A DNA stretch of 64,000 nt from Harmonia axyridis. Lineage: Eukaryota > Arthropoda > Insecta > Coleoptera > Coccinellidae. A program made the translations under genes and the position numbers. The notes beneath the pieces were generated by a model, which saw nothing but the letters and a program-made list of their open reading frames with translations, was not told the origin of the DNA and ran no database searches. Shown here piece after piece: positions 10,439 through 21,780 of this stretch. The stretch lies in the NCBI RefSeq assembly GCF_914767665.1, contig NC_059505.1, positions 38,375,506 to 38,439,505 of the forward strand, written 5' to 3'. How positions within the stretch are numbered: the first letter of the stretch is position 1; the number at the start of each line of letters is the position of its first letter.

Positions 10439-11986
10439 CAGGGTGGGCAAATAAGCGAGGTAAGCGGCTATATCTCAGGAACCACTCATCGTAGAGACTT
10501 GCCGTAAAAAATTTTACCACTAAAGTAAACGAAAGAAAACACTGGAAATTATTTTGAAGTTCATACCTCCACCGCTAGGGGGCGTAATAGCTATCGTCGA
10601 GTAGAAAAATGCATTTTACTCGAAAAATTTTCATATTGAGTTGGAAAAAAAATATCATCACTGTAAACCTTGGAAAACTCTCTATCTGTTTGAATTGTCA
10701 CTTTCGATTTTGCGACATCAAATAAGGGTGGGGGGAAGATAGAAATCTGACTGATTGAAATGTATGTAACTTCAGTTTGGCTCAACATTTTTGAGCAAAT
10801 TAGATCTTATTTGACAGACAACATCTTGTTGATTAAGAAAAAAATATACTCATGATGAATTTGATTCAGCTGCTTCCGATAGGGAGCGCTAAGTCAGAAG
10901 TTCATTGTTTTGCTCATTTTTTTCTGAAATTTCAAATGTAATGATAGGATTTTCTTAACAGAAACAAAAATTTCATTGAATTTGCATGAAAAAACCTGAG
11001 GGTCGCAAAGCGATAATTTCAGGCGTTCTGAAGTTATGGCCGAAAGAAGATATTCTTCAACTGATGCACTGCGAAAAACCAAATTGAGTCTTCAAGTTCT
11101 AACAGAAACAGAAATCTGTATGAATTTGTATGAAAAAACCAAAAGGTCGCAAAGCGATAGCTTCAGGCGTTCTGGAGTTATGGCCGAAAGAAGACAGAAT
11201 TTAGTTTTTCAGTGCATCAGTTGAAGAATATCTTTTTTCGTCCATAACTAGAGAACCCCTGAAGCTATCGCTTTGCGACCTTTTGGTTTTTTCATACAAA
11301 TTTGATGGGATTTCTGATTCTGTTAAAACTTGAATACTCAATTTGGTTTTTCGCAGTGCATCAGTTGAAGAATATCTTCTTTCGGCCATAACTTCAGAAC
11401 GCCTGAAATTATCGCTTTGCGACCTTGAGGTTTTTTCATGCAAATTCAATGAAATTTTTGTTTCTGTTAAGAAAATCCTATCATTACATTTGAAATTTCA
11501 GAGAAAAATGAACAAAACAATGAACTTCTGACTCAGCGCTCCCTATCGGAAGCAGCTGAATCAAATTCATCATGACTATATTTTTTCCTTAATCAACAAG
11601 GTGTTGTCTGTCAAATAAGATCTAATTTGCTCAAAAATGTTGAGCCAAACTGAAGTTACAGACATTTCAATCAGTCAGATTTCTAACTTTCTCCCACCCT
11701 TATTTGATGTCGCAAAATCGAAAGTGACAATTCAAACAGATAGAGAATTTTCCAAGGTTTACAGTGATGATTTTTTTTTTCCAACTTAATATAAAAATTT
11801 TTTGAGTAAAATGCATTTTTCTACTCGACTATAGCTATTACGCCCCCTAGCGGTAGAGGTATGAACTTCAAAACAATTTCCAGTGTTTTATTTTGTTTAC
11901 TTTAGTGGTAAAATTTTTTACCGCAAGTCTCTACGATGAGTGGATCCTGAGATATAGCCGCTTACCTCGCTTATTTGCCCACCCTG
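10439..11986. mobile_element. 1.55-kb fold-back (long inverted repeat) element
   Basis: The ends CAGGGTGGGCAAATAAGCG and its reverse complement are flanked by TA on both sides (10437-10438 and 11987-11988), as expected for a TA-targeting DNA transposon. The whole element is one long palindrome: each arm is about 770 bp and the arms match closely throughout, for example CTAGGGGGCGTAATAGCTAT at about 10575 against its complement near 11840. Near the centre each arm carries 145-bp subrepeats containing GGTCGCAAAGCGATA and GTTATGGCCGAAAGAAGA. Small frames in the subrepeats (MAERRYSSTDALRKTK) recur but look like by-products of the repetition. It sits in Ret intron 1. Confidence 0.88.
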
Positions 11987-11989
11987 TAC

Positions 11990-12455
11990 ATTCAGTACTG
12001 AGGGTCGAGTTTTGGCCAAAAAAATAAATATAAATAATAAAAAAGATGAATTCATTTAACTTGTGGGTTGTGGTCCATATACTGTGACTAGGTCCTAATA
12101 CTGTGACTAAAGTAGTTCACGGCCAAGGGCAAATTAGGGAAATAAAAGAAAAAGGTAAACACTCATTCAATTTATTTTAACCCACTAAGACTGTATGAAG
12201 AAGATGATATTTTGTCTGATCGAATTTTAGGGCCGCTAGTCACTTGGGTCGTTGCAGGTACTTTTTCGTCGGTCTCGGGAATAGATGTGAAAATCTGTAC
12301 TCTTCTCGTTGTCGGTGCAAGTGTTGCACATATGTTGTAGTTGTAGACTGGACTGAACTCAATTGAATTCTTCGCCCTGAAATGCCGATTTTTATGGGCA
12401 TTCGGGCCTTTTCCCATTCGACCGTTAGCAAAGCCTTTCTACAGTTCCTTTAGGG
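11990..12455. other. Unassigned sequence, including a weak 81-codon minus frame
   Basis: A minus-strand frame at 12172-12417 (Ser/Thr-rich C-terminal half) has no recognisable domain. A short direct repeat of ATACTGTGACTA occurs near 12078-12110. Nothing else was recognised. Confidence 0.35.
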
Positions 12456-12459
12456 GTGT

Positions 12460-12680
12460 GGCTTTGATCATTCCAAGTTTTTATACCGTTTTCAGCATTT
12501 TAGTTCGGAATTCAACTTTCGGACTGATATTTTCGAAGGAATTGATAGATTCCCTACATACTCATTATCTACAGTCTCTAGCGACTACTCAGCACGAGCT
12601 ACTAGTAGAACTGAATCAGATACCTCAAGAGGAAATCAATCGTATCATCCTGAGTATGACATAAGACATCATGAAGGCCA
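12460..12680 (+). pseudogene. C-terminal remnant of a Tc1-like transposase
   Basis: The plus-strand peptide ..ELLVELNQIPQEEINRIILSM resembles the C-terminal helix of Tc1 transposases (ELxxALxxEWxxIPQExIxxLIxSM). A stop follows and no catalytic region is nearby, so this is a short relic. Confidence 0.45.
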
Positions 12681-12689
12681 ACAACAGAT

Positions 12690-14125
12690 TAGCTTATCAA
12701 ATTTTTTCATTATTTCCAAAGGTTAGATTTTTTGAAATTTGTGTAGCGTCATTATTACTCGTTTTTTTTTCTGCTACTGAGTGTATATTGTACGTCCTAC
12801 TAGTTAATTTCTGTGTTGATCTCATACAAGTCCTATTATCCTTCTATCACTTCAGCATTTCTCCAAAATTCAACCATGAAATATCAAACGTGCGCCGTTA
12901 TTTCATTGTTTCAGGTCATACAATCTGCATAATAAATATAAACTTCTGCAGTTAACGTCAAATTTTCGTAGAAAATGGCCTGTTTATCGATGAAGGTTCC
13001 TAATAAATGCGTCCGCTAAAAATACCTCCTGTATTTACATCTAGATAGCGTTAAGGAACGTGTCCTGACCTTTGTCGACTCTCAAGGTCACCCCCTAACA
13101 CGCCATGTCCTCATAAACGATGGTATTACCATAAAAACATACCAGAAAACATGGTACACGTTGTTCGACCCGTGTAATCCATCAAATTGGTATATGAATG
13201 GGTGGTAGGTACATTATTTCTGTTTTTGCCGCTCAGTTCATCGCTTTTAATACGGCAGACTGTAACTCTATGTTCCCGTTTGACAAATGACGGATGGTTT
13301 CTCTTGTCACTGGCTGGGGATGATATTTTTCATTCAGTTCTATGACTATAAACAGGGTGGTCCATTTAAAGAAGTCTGGCTGGATATTTCCGGGAAATTA
13401 AAGTTTTTTTGCAGAAAAACGATGGAACAGGTCTATTTTTATTTGGATGGGCTCATCTTGTAAGGATAAGTCGTTAGATTTTCACCGTCAACACAACGTC
13501 AACGTAATTCAACTAGTTTAATAACTAGTTGATTTCTTCAAATAGTTATTTTTGATATGTCAACCACTGTCGTCTACTAGGTCAAGGGTGAACTAGTTCG
13601 TTGGTGTTTAGTTTATGTGCTCTAAGGTATTCAATAACATAAATTGATTGTTTATTTCGTTTTATAACCTGTTTAGCGTTACACTGTCTTGAACAGTGGC
13701 CCAAAAAAAGTCTCAAGTTGTCAAATCAGGAAATCTGGAAGGCCATTGAATAAAAATGATTTATTGGAAAGTCACAGACTGAGGCGTGTGGCAGACCACC
13801 ATCTTGTAAAAAGAGTATTATAGATACCCTCGAATTTGCAATCACAAGATTCGACTTATTCCGGAAATATTCAGCTGATCCTTTCATATCTGTTACCATG
13901 TATGTACGTCACTGATATTCAGCTAACTGAGTTTTCGGTGCAATAAACGCACAACTAAGGGAATTTAGATTCGTAGAATAGGATAAATCTACTTTTGGAT
14001 CAATTGAAATAGATTCATTTTGTTGTACAAGGTGTTCCACAAGCGTTATCACAAATGTTGAAAGATGATAGATGTTCTCATTCTGAAAAATTGTGGGTTG
14101 GATTTCCAACAATGATTTGATGTCG
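12690..14125. other. Unassigned intronic sequence
   Basis: No gene is recognised. CAGGGTGGTCCATTTAAA at about 13353 resembles a DNA-transposon terminus, but no partner was found. GGTGTTCCACAAGCG near 14030 may be another. Confidence 0.35.
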
Positions 14126-14131
14126 GTACAT

Positions 14132-15120
14132 TATGGTGAGGCCGTTATTAATGGAAGAACGTGCCGATAGTGGCTTTAACGCTTCAAGAACTGTGATTTT
14201 GACGTCAAAGACCAGCATGGTGGTGGAGAAGACAAGGTGTTCGAGTATACAGAATGGGAGGCATTACTTGATCAAGACTCGTGTCAAACGCAACAAGAAT
14301 TGGCAGGATCATTGGGAGTGATGCAACAAGCCATTTCAAAACGCCTGAAAGTCATGGGAATGATTCAGCAACAAGGAAATTGGGTGCCTTACAAGTTGAA
14401 GCCGAGAGATGTTGAATAGCGTTTGCTTGCTTGTGAATAGCTGCTTGGCAAGTCAAAGACGGAAGAGATTTCTGCATCGCATTCTAACTGGAGACGAAAA
14501 ATGGCGTAGAAAATCATAGGGATATCCTGGCCATGCTACCACGTCGACATCCAAACCGAATATTCACGGTTCCAAAATCACGCTCAGTATTTGGTGGGAC
14601 CAACTTGGCGTAGTGTATTATGAGTTTTTGAAACCAACTGAAACAATCACATACGATTGTTATCGAACGCAATTAATGCGTTTGAGCCGAGCTTTGAAAG
14701 ACAAAACGGCCGCAATGCAACGAGAGGCATGATAAAGTGATTTTACAGCATAACAATGGTCAACCCCATATTGTGAAAGGGGTCAAGACATACTTGGAAA
14801 CATTGAAATGGGAAGTCCTACCCCACCCGCTGTATATCATCTAGACGTTGCTCCCTCGGATTATTAATTGTTTCGATCAATGGCACACGGCCTGGCTGAC
14901 CAGCACTTCCGGTCTTATAAAGAAGTAAAAAATTGGATTGATTTATGGATCGCTTCAAAAGATGACCAATTTTTTCAACGCGGGATTCGTATGCTGCTCG
15001 AAAGATGGGATAAAGTAGTGGCCAGCGATGGACAATACTTGGAATCATAAATGTATAACCAGTTTTTTACAATAAAGCCTCGAATTTTGGAAAAAAACGG
15101 CGGAAGCAAAGTTGTACGCC
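14132..15120 (+). mobile_element. Mos1-like mariner copy C, 5' truncated
   Basis: It begins abruptly inside the transposase N-terminus (..GEAVINGRTC..) and runs to the 3' terminal repeat ending GGAAGCAAAGTTGTACGCC at 15120. Recognisable blocks are QQELAGSLGVMQQAISKRLK, PTSTSKPNIHGSKITLSIWW and the C-terminal KVVASDGQYLES. About 25 bp are missing at about 14506, just after the first GDEKW block, and there are many stops. It is dead. Confidence 0.9.
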
Positions 15121-15993
15121 TTTGTGTCATCTAACAAAATTTGTCATAGAGCTTGTTGAACCCACAACATGACAAATTTAAATCCGTTCAGAAGTGTTTT
15201 CACTGAAAGTGGATTACCAAGTTAACAATATCACCCATTGTCCGAAACATGATTTCATAATATGTTGCTAGCACTTCCAATCCGGGCTCAGTGCATCCAA
15301 CCGTCAAATTCTATATCGACAACCCTTTGTTGGACAAACATTGTATTCCATAGAATAATTTCCGTTGTCGACGAATTAAATTAAATTCCATAAATTTAAT
15401 CTACTAATTGCCCTACCTCAGAAATTGTCATTGTAAAAACTGGGCCGCTTTTTCACTGTATAGGCGTGTTGTATCCAGAATATAATCATAATTTTTATCT
15501 ATGAGAATGATAGCTATCGATCACATTTTGATGGTCATTGCACTGTTGTTACTACACGAACCTAATTAATCTGTGGTCATTAGGCTGCTCGTAAATTGAC
15601 ATGGAGAAGAAGAATAAGGGGTGTTATGTGGTTGATGAGGTGTTAAAGTCCGTATAAAGATTTAATCGTTCGTAATTTCAGGTTTTTGGTGTATGGTGTG
15701 TAGGTTTTATAGTTTTCTTTGTTGGAAACAGTACTGAACAGAAATTTCAATCGATCGGAATGATTATGAATATCTTGTACATTTGTTTCGCAAAGGAAAT
15801 AGAATATGTTATAGATTTTTAGCGAAATGCTGATATCTTGAATAGATGAGTGTTATCGCAAATTCGCCATACCCTATCTAATTTTGTTATCTAATTGTTC
15901 GTGTAAATACAACTAATCCAGTTCAATCAGGGTCTTTTTCAAACAATGCACAGAGTCTTTTGTAGCATACATAACGTTTTTCAATAAGAATGA
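15121..15993. other. Unassigned intronic sequence
   Basis: AT-rich; no exon or repeat match was seen. Confidence 0.4.
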
Positions 15994-16225
15994 TCATAGA
16001 GTAATAAACATAGATAGAGGAAGTATACGCAATTTTCACATGACCCCAACATGGTTAGATTACGTTGTCGTATTGTAATATATGTTCAAATCCACAATTT
16101 TACTATATCGTTATGAATGTATATTATATTGAATGAAATATATTTATTCGAGTGATTCTCGATTAAATATGCAAATTTGAATATTTGGAATCCGATATTT
16201 CTTTTATTGTCGAATTTATAGCTGT
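15994..16225 (+). repeat. AGAGTAAT-type TIR element, 5' part
   Basis: It starts AGAGTAATAAACATAGATAG and continues for about 230 bp nearly identical to the complete copy at 59286-59863, including GGTTAGATTACGTTGTCG and TGAATGTATATTATATTGAA. The match ends near 16225, so the right half is missing. Confidence 0.85.
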
Positions 16226-16234
16226 TAGGATTTT

Positions 16235-16535
16235 CACAAGAGGGCGCTAAGTTGCCACACAATCAACGAAACGATTGCAATTTTGCAAGAAAAGTTTCCT
16301 GATCACAGTAGGCCACCGAGATCTTATGATTTAACACCTTTAGACTTTTTCTCTGCGGTCATGTGAAAAATAAAGTCTATGCATTGACATAGATTTCATC
16401 TTTTTAAAGGTCTAGAATCGATTAAGATAAAATTCGTGTAGTGATCGACATACAGCCGCAAATGTGCGTATTTGGCTGATATTATTTTCCATCGTTAATG
16501 GCATGCCTTCCTCTTTACAATGAAATAAACATCCA
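16235..16535 (+). pseudogene. Remnant of a DD41D-type transposase
   Basis: The conceptual peptide CHTINETIAILQEKFPDHS then PPRSYDLTPLDFFLCGHVKN aligns with the second-to-third catalytic Asp region of the DD41D elements in this window (CHTARATIDLL.. and PPRSCDLTPLDYFLWGYVK). Sequence between the two blocks is missing, and stops and frameshifts follow toward the C-terminus. It belongs to a related but different family from the three better copies. Confidence 0.6.
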
Positions 16536-16834
16536 TTGACTTCTCTTAAAATATAATCGTTTTTTTATTATCAAAAAGGAACCTCTCATTGATAAATCCT
16601 TTACTTCCATGGAAGAAGAAAGTGAAACAATTGTACCAGTTGTGAAGAATCAAAAATAAAGAATATCAATAGGCAATCTCTTTCGATTCAAAAAGAGTAG
16701 ACTTCCTCATTGGGCAGCAGAGTGGGTATATTATCATTATTATTTGAACTGAAGTCGTTGTGGCTCGGTAAGCCTTCCAGAAACTGCGACCATGTAGATC
16801 TTTTGTTCTCTACCCTACTCACTCATGGAAACCC

Positions 16835-17190
16835 AAGGAGGTAGTCAATGGCGTTGATAAAACTGACAACCTCCTTAGAGGCCTTGACCGTTACCTCACG
16901 GGTATCTAGGACCGGTTTCCTCATATGAATGGTTCTTAGGCCAGCCAGCTCTGGTCACTTGTATATCATGTGTTGAGCTGTTTCTGCTTTCGATCTACAG
17001 AGCCTGCAAATCTCATTTGCTGACTTTCCCATACCTGCCCCATGCCTTGTCAGCAGTCCCGCCATCACCCGAAGCTCAGCTCTTGACAGCTTCAATAGCT
17101 TTCTGGTATAGGTAGGTGAAATCACCACGAATTTATTGGCCTGAATAAGTCCAGGAGTGTTTATCCTGTGGGTTATCCTGTTATTCAACT
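16835..17190 (-). pseudogene. LINE ORF2 C-terminal fragment (RNase H tail)
   Basis: The minus-strand peptide LLKLSRAELRVMAGLLTRH followed by CRLCRSKAETAQHMIY matches the region after RNase H in jockey/R1-type retrotransposons, where L(S/T)xxELRxLxGLLTGH is followed by a CxxC..ET..H zinc-knuckle-like motif. A further tail of about 40 residues runs to a stop near 16840. Nothing of the reverse transcriptase remains. Confidence 0.65.
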
Positions 17191-17279
17191 CACATTGCTG
17201 GACCGCTGACTCATATTGGTCTTTTCCTAGCCCACAAGAAGGCTCAGGTAGAGTGGATATATAGAATCACTTTGTTTTT

Positions 17280-18535
17280 CATGACTTTGGGACAACAGGG
17301 TCAAAAATAAACACAAATAAACACTGGTCAAGGAGAATTCGGAATTCAGCGATATCATTATTCAAGGGAAACAAAACAATACTCTATCAACCAAGCTTTG
17401 ATTAATAGAGAAAAAATATTACTTCCTTCTTAACATAATAAGTCAGTTCTGATGAAAAGATGGCAATTGTTTTGGGTACTTTTCCTGGGGTTAGCATGGA
17501 AAAATTAAAATCCTGTATATTTGATGATCTTCAAATTTGTTACCGAGAGAATCACCGATCATCGAAAATTGCTCTGACAAAAATCCGATAAGAAAAATCT
17601 ATTGCATAATTGACAAAATCGAAAGAAGCTAAAATTCAGTATATAATACTAATCCTGCCTTCAAAGAAACACAAAAAAGGTAAAATACACCACCATTTAG
17701 CTATCATCATTTCCAACTTCTCTCCCATCTGCAGACAGCGTAAAACTTAACTTTACGTCCATCTAGTAATATACGGTTTCGATCTTTTTAACAAAGTTGG
17801 CGCAATACCCTATTTGCATAACGAACTTTCCTATAGCACCAAGGTCTCGACGCAACTCGTTTTTTAACTTTACACAGACTGTGGGATAATCCAGTCGGCT
17901 TTTTTACAACTGTCCATTCCGGATACTTCCTGCACAATCTATCCGCAAATTTACGGCCACCTTCCATTTGGCTAATCCGCAGAACCTGTGGCTCGGCCGT
18001 TTTGACGCCTACGCGGGCGCAGATGCTGCCGCCCATCGGCAGATTTGTCGACCAGTTTGTGGGAATGGTGTCTCGCTTTTACATTATTGGATTAGCGTGT
18101 GATTCCTGGTGAATCGTTTAATTTTTTAATGGAAACCGACCTTTGCGTATGTGGTTCTTTGACCTTCGGATTGATATTAATCGGGAAAATTGTTGGTATG
18201 GAGGGGCGTTTCGGTGATTCTGCTGATTCTTCAGGGGCGATGAACTTTGGTTTCGGGATTTTTTTTTGGGTGGGCTAGTTGGGGAGCGATTGCGAGTAAT
18301 TGAATCGATGACAGTAATTTGTACAGAGTGGGTTTTTAGGATTTCGTTCGCTTGTACTGGAAAAGTTTTGCTGAAATACCTAGAAGTATACTTATTTTCA
18401 TCTAACGACAGAAAATTTGGACTCTAATTCAATTATTCGACCAGTCACTCAATGTACAAATTTCCTGAATGCTCAAAACTCATTTTCGCGTTTATTTAAA
18501 TTCGTATTTATTCGATTTTTTCACTAAAAAATACT
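17280..18535. other. Unassigned; contains a CpG-richer 82-codon minus frame
   Basis: From 17780 to 18060 the base composition is clearly richer in G+C and CpG than its surroundings, and the minus strand is open (17788-18036; MGGSICARVGVKTAEPQVLR..). No family is recognised and no matching splice sites were defined. It may be unique regulatory sequence in the long Ret intron. Confidence 0.35.
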
Positions 18536-18539
18536 GCAG

Positions 18540-18642
18540 AGTTCATTAGGGAACGTCAAATTGGCTGAATTTTTGTAATGTTATAGTCCAAGTCATTCCA
18601 AACAAAGAGTTCAATAGGCAAATGTTTTTCTATAGGCTATTA
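18540..18642 (+). repeat. Interspersed repeat X, copy 2 (interrupted)
   Basis: It matches 33940-34020 and the reverse complement of 1180-1290, for example ATGTTATAGTCCAAGTC and CTATAGGCTA. The match stops at a TA where a mariner end begins, so the mariner landed inside this repeat. Confidence 0.7.
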
Positions 18643-18720
18643 GGCCAATTGAAAAGTCTCCGGTCTGATGCACAAATGGCGGTGCTAGTATTAAATCCAT
18701 ATGATTTTTAGTTGGCAGCA

Positions 18721-19858
18721 ACTAAGAATACCTGGTGTGTTTACTGATTCGATTTTGTTTCAGACTTTTTGAGAGACCCACCTGTTGCTTTGGTGTTCAG
18801 TTTAACCAGAGTTCTGTAAGGTGGCGCTCTTCAGAAATTTTTCGAATTCCCGCTATCTGCCAGGTGCCGTTCAAAAATGAAATACTGATTTTAGACACTG
18901 CAAACATTCGCAATAAATTACAATTCAGTTCATTTCAAATTTTCAATCAAATGAATGGAATATAATGACAGACCATAGAAAGTTATTTTTTTTATATCCT
19001 TCCCTTCACAAGATATTTAATTTGAATTGGCCATAGATATTCCAGTTCAAAGTTCTCACCATTTGATATGCTAATTTTGAATGCAAATCTACAGAGTGAT
19101 ATTTTTTCTGGATGGATGCCTTCTTAATCCCTCCAAAACTATATTTTGGTGAATGGCTGTTAGTTTAGAAAAATGTAGAAAAAAACTCTGGTCCAGTACT
19201 ACACTTTTTGGTTTGTTATAGTTTTGTCGTATCTGCTATCGATTTCGAGAAAAAAATCACTTGTAATCCTCAGGAAAATCCAAATTATTATAAAGAGCAA
19301 GCTCTAATGAATTCATTAATTATAAGTTTTGGTATGTATTCACCCAATATGTAGCGAATATGAATAAATTTTTGACAAACTGTACGACACACTAGAAACA
19401 ACCTGTATATTGAAAGCAAAGCGTTTGTTGGCTCATATTCATAAAACTTTTTTTTCTCAAAATTATCCAAGTAATTTCTCATTTTCCTTTGTAACTCTAA
19501 TTTGAGAACACCCAGTATAAGGTAAGAACAACCAAATTAGTAACAAAAAAAATTATTTCGAGTAATTTGGTTCAAACTTCATTATCAAACTTCTTTTTCT
19601 AACATTACAGATATGAAAAAAAGTTGTCGTCAAATATTTTTTTTTCGATTATCCCCTACCAAGAAAAAAAAAGATCTACGCCCTTGGTTCACAAGAGTCG
19701 AGAATTGAGAGAAATGTCAAATGTAAACGATGTATGCGCCATCTGAAACAGACCGCGATCTCTCGAAATCAAGTAGGTATAAATCTGAAAAATCTCCCGT
19801 TTTGTCTGAAAGTTTTACAGGTATAAGTAGACACACCAGGTTTTCTATGCATCTTAGT
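18721..19858. mobile_element. TIR element nested in the mariner end
   Basis: This 1.1-kb insertion has inverted ends ACTAAG..CCTGGTGTGT at the left and ACACACCAGG..CTTAGT at the right, and is flanked by AGCA on both sides (18717-18720 and 19859-19862), possibly AGCAAC. It contains a copy of repeat Z (about 18975-19519) plus 170 bp that also accompany repeat Z at 38650-38820. No transposase is recognised. Confidence 0.65.
18975..19519 (+). repeat. Repeat Z (MITE-like), copy 1
   Basis: It shares long blocks with 27225-27820, 28865-29514 and 38822-39509: CCTTCCCTTCACAAGATAT, CCAGTACTACACTTTTTGGTT and TTTGAGAACACCCAGTATA at the right end. The left 140 bp are missing. Confidence 0.75.
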
Positions 19859-20009
19859 AGCAACTTTCAAACTATACGTGTCAAAATTTGACAGCAGTCC
19901 GACCATTAGTTAGTGAGATATTGCGTTGTGAGTGTAGCTATTTTTGTTATCTGAGAAAAGATGAAAAAAAGTGTGCTGAAGAAATATTGTTTTTTATCTT
20001 TCAGCTCAG

Positions 20010-20450
20010 AACTTGATGTTTTGAAAACGTTTTTATTTGAGTGGTCTGTGATGAATAATTCAGGAGATATAACGATTTTTGGAGGGAAATTCAATTTTTT
20101 CCCAAAATTCGAGTTCTAATTTCCTCAAAACCGGAAGCTCTTCGAAGAATCGGTGAGCGGTGCCAGAATTGACGATCCCTGATTAGCCAAATTTCGATCT
20201 CATCTGAAAAAAATTGATAATATTCCCGAGGCTGCAACTTCTCCTGGACGTAAGCTACGCCCTTGAAACCTCACTATGTTTTAGATCAGAACCTGATGTT
20301 TGAAAAACGTTTTTATTTGAGGGGTCTATGACGATAATTCAGGAGATATAACGATGTTTGGAGGGAAATTCAATTTTTTCCCAATTTTCGAGCTGTGAGC
20401 TCTACGAAGAATCGGTGAGCGGTGCTATAATTGACGAACACATGTTTGTC
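20010..20450 (+). repeat. Repeat Y, two direct copies
   Basis: 20010-20190 and 20284-20450 are direct copies about 273 bp apart. Both carry CAGAACTTGATG or CAGAACCTGATG, AACGTTTTTATTTGAG, TTCAGGAGATATAACGAT and GAAGAATCGGTGAGCGGTG. Diverged copies occur at 5440-5620 and 6575-6790. Terminal repeats and function are unknown. Confidence 0.7.
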
Positions 20451-21057
20451 TCGTTTTCGTTTCCAGCTCTTTCCAATAGCTACACATCGTGCCGACATAA
20501 CCTAGATTCAAAACTTCCTCTTTAAATTCCTTCGTAGTTTTGAAATTATGCTGTCAATCCCACGAGAAACGAATTCACAATTATCAACCCGAAAATCGAT
20601 ATTTACTCGATTAAGCGCTCTAGAAAGACGGAACGCAGCCCATGTCGGTTTTGAATCGATGAATTCGTGTTTAATTCGACGTCGATTCGCTTAAGATTTT
20701 CCCCATTTTATCGGACGATGGAAATTCGGGAGAAAATTGCAATTTCTGCCGCTTTTCACCAGGCCTATCAATCAACGTCGATCGGAGTGGTTCTGCATAG
20801 AGATTTTCAGATATTTTCTTGGTCGAATGTTAATTTATTGTGTCTTCAGATGAAGTTGATTAATAATTTGTCGAGATGATTGGGATAAAATGAAGAATTT
20901 GGGTTATGGATAAGATTTCACTCAGAGACTTCGCGTTTAGAAGATAATTCTTCGTTTTGTTGTAGAAACTGCACTAAAATTTAAAAAAAATTGAATCATT
21001 TTCGCCTCGATTGAAGTAATACAGGGTGATTCACCGAGTTGGCCTATTATACGTTTA
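20451..21057. other. Unassigned intronic sequence
   Basis: 20450-20780 is unique-looking and richer in CpG than its surroundings. No exon is supported; a 70-codon frame at 20667-20879 matches nothing. Confidence 0.35.
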
Positions 21058-21780
21058 TAGAATAGAATAGAATAGAATAGAGTTTATTCAAATATTACAT
21101 TGATTGTTTAAACTCTAGGAAAAACTGTGAGTTATTTATAATAGCTGTTTACAGTTGTTTAAAATAAATTTCACTCTAACTAAAACAAATTTATAAAATA
21201 CTAAAATAAAAATCTTGTTCTGTCCCAGCTTCCTCTCCTCGTCACGCCGTTTTATATATTTCGTCTTCATCGGGTTCACAGTCACGTTCGGGAATATCTG
21301 TCACAATCGGGATATTTTCATTTTTCTTAATTCATATTTAATTTTTTTTTTTTTTCATTATCATATTATTATAGTTATTCTTTATGTTGAATTTATTATT
21401 CTATGTATCATGGATCTATCTTCTGAAGTCAACCAGTTCTTTATTTCCTTTTTGAATTTCTTTATGTTTCTTAGTTCTCTTATTTCCGTAGGCACGTTTG
21501 GGTACAATCTAGAAGCTAGGTATGTGCAACTTCTCTGTCCTATTCTTTTTTCTGCCCTCTGTCTTTTATAGTTGACGTTTCTTGTTCTGGTCAGGTAGTT
21601 GTGTTCTTTGATGACTAATTTTATCTTCTTCTGTTTGATATTGACTATAATTTTATTGGCATAGATTTGCCTTATATCCAATGCTTTTGATAATTCGTAT
21701 ATCTGTCTACTAGGGAATGTGAACTTCTTTCCATACATTATTTTTAAAATATGTTTTTGCAAGACATCTATGCTTCTTCA
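21058..21780 (-). mobile_element. LINE 3' end with (TTCTA)n tail
   Basis: The minus strand is open over 21382-21762. It ends with HNYLTRTRNVNYKRQRAEKR and LYPNVPTEIRELRNIKKFKK, the C-terminal pattern (HxYxTR..lP..IR......FK..lk.wL) of ORF2 in many insect LINEs. About 300 bp of 3' UTR follow, and then, at 21060-21083, five TTCTA units on the minus strand, which looks like the short tandem tail of a target-primed insertion. The 5' part is absent. Confidence 0.7.

Larger units (their letters stand above)
18643..19965 (+). mobile_element. 5' end of an irritans-type mariner, split by an insertion
   Basis: 18643-18722 (from GGCCAATTGAAAAGTCTCCG) and 19859-19965 together reproduce, in order, the first 180 bp of the mariner at 36620-37895 (minus strand). 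The shared blocks are AAATCCATATGATTTTTAGT before the break and GTCAAAATTTGACAGCAGT with GAGATATTGCGTTGTGAGTG after it. The element breaks off after about 19965, so only its 5' non-coding end and first codons remain. The left flank is TA within repeat X. Confidence 0.8.

Noticed and set aside
11036..11449. Repeated open frames (MAERRYSSTDALRKTK) on both strands
   Set aside because: They come from the inverted 145-bp subrepeats of the fold-back element; the same frame on both strands is a result of the palindrome.
12172..12431. Minus frames as candidate Ret signal exon
   Set aside because: No hydrophobic signal segment and no phase-1 donor were seen; the exon at 43701-43749 fits better.
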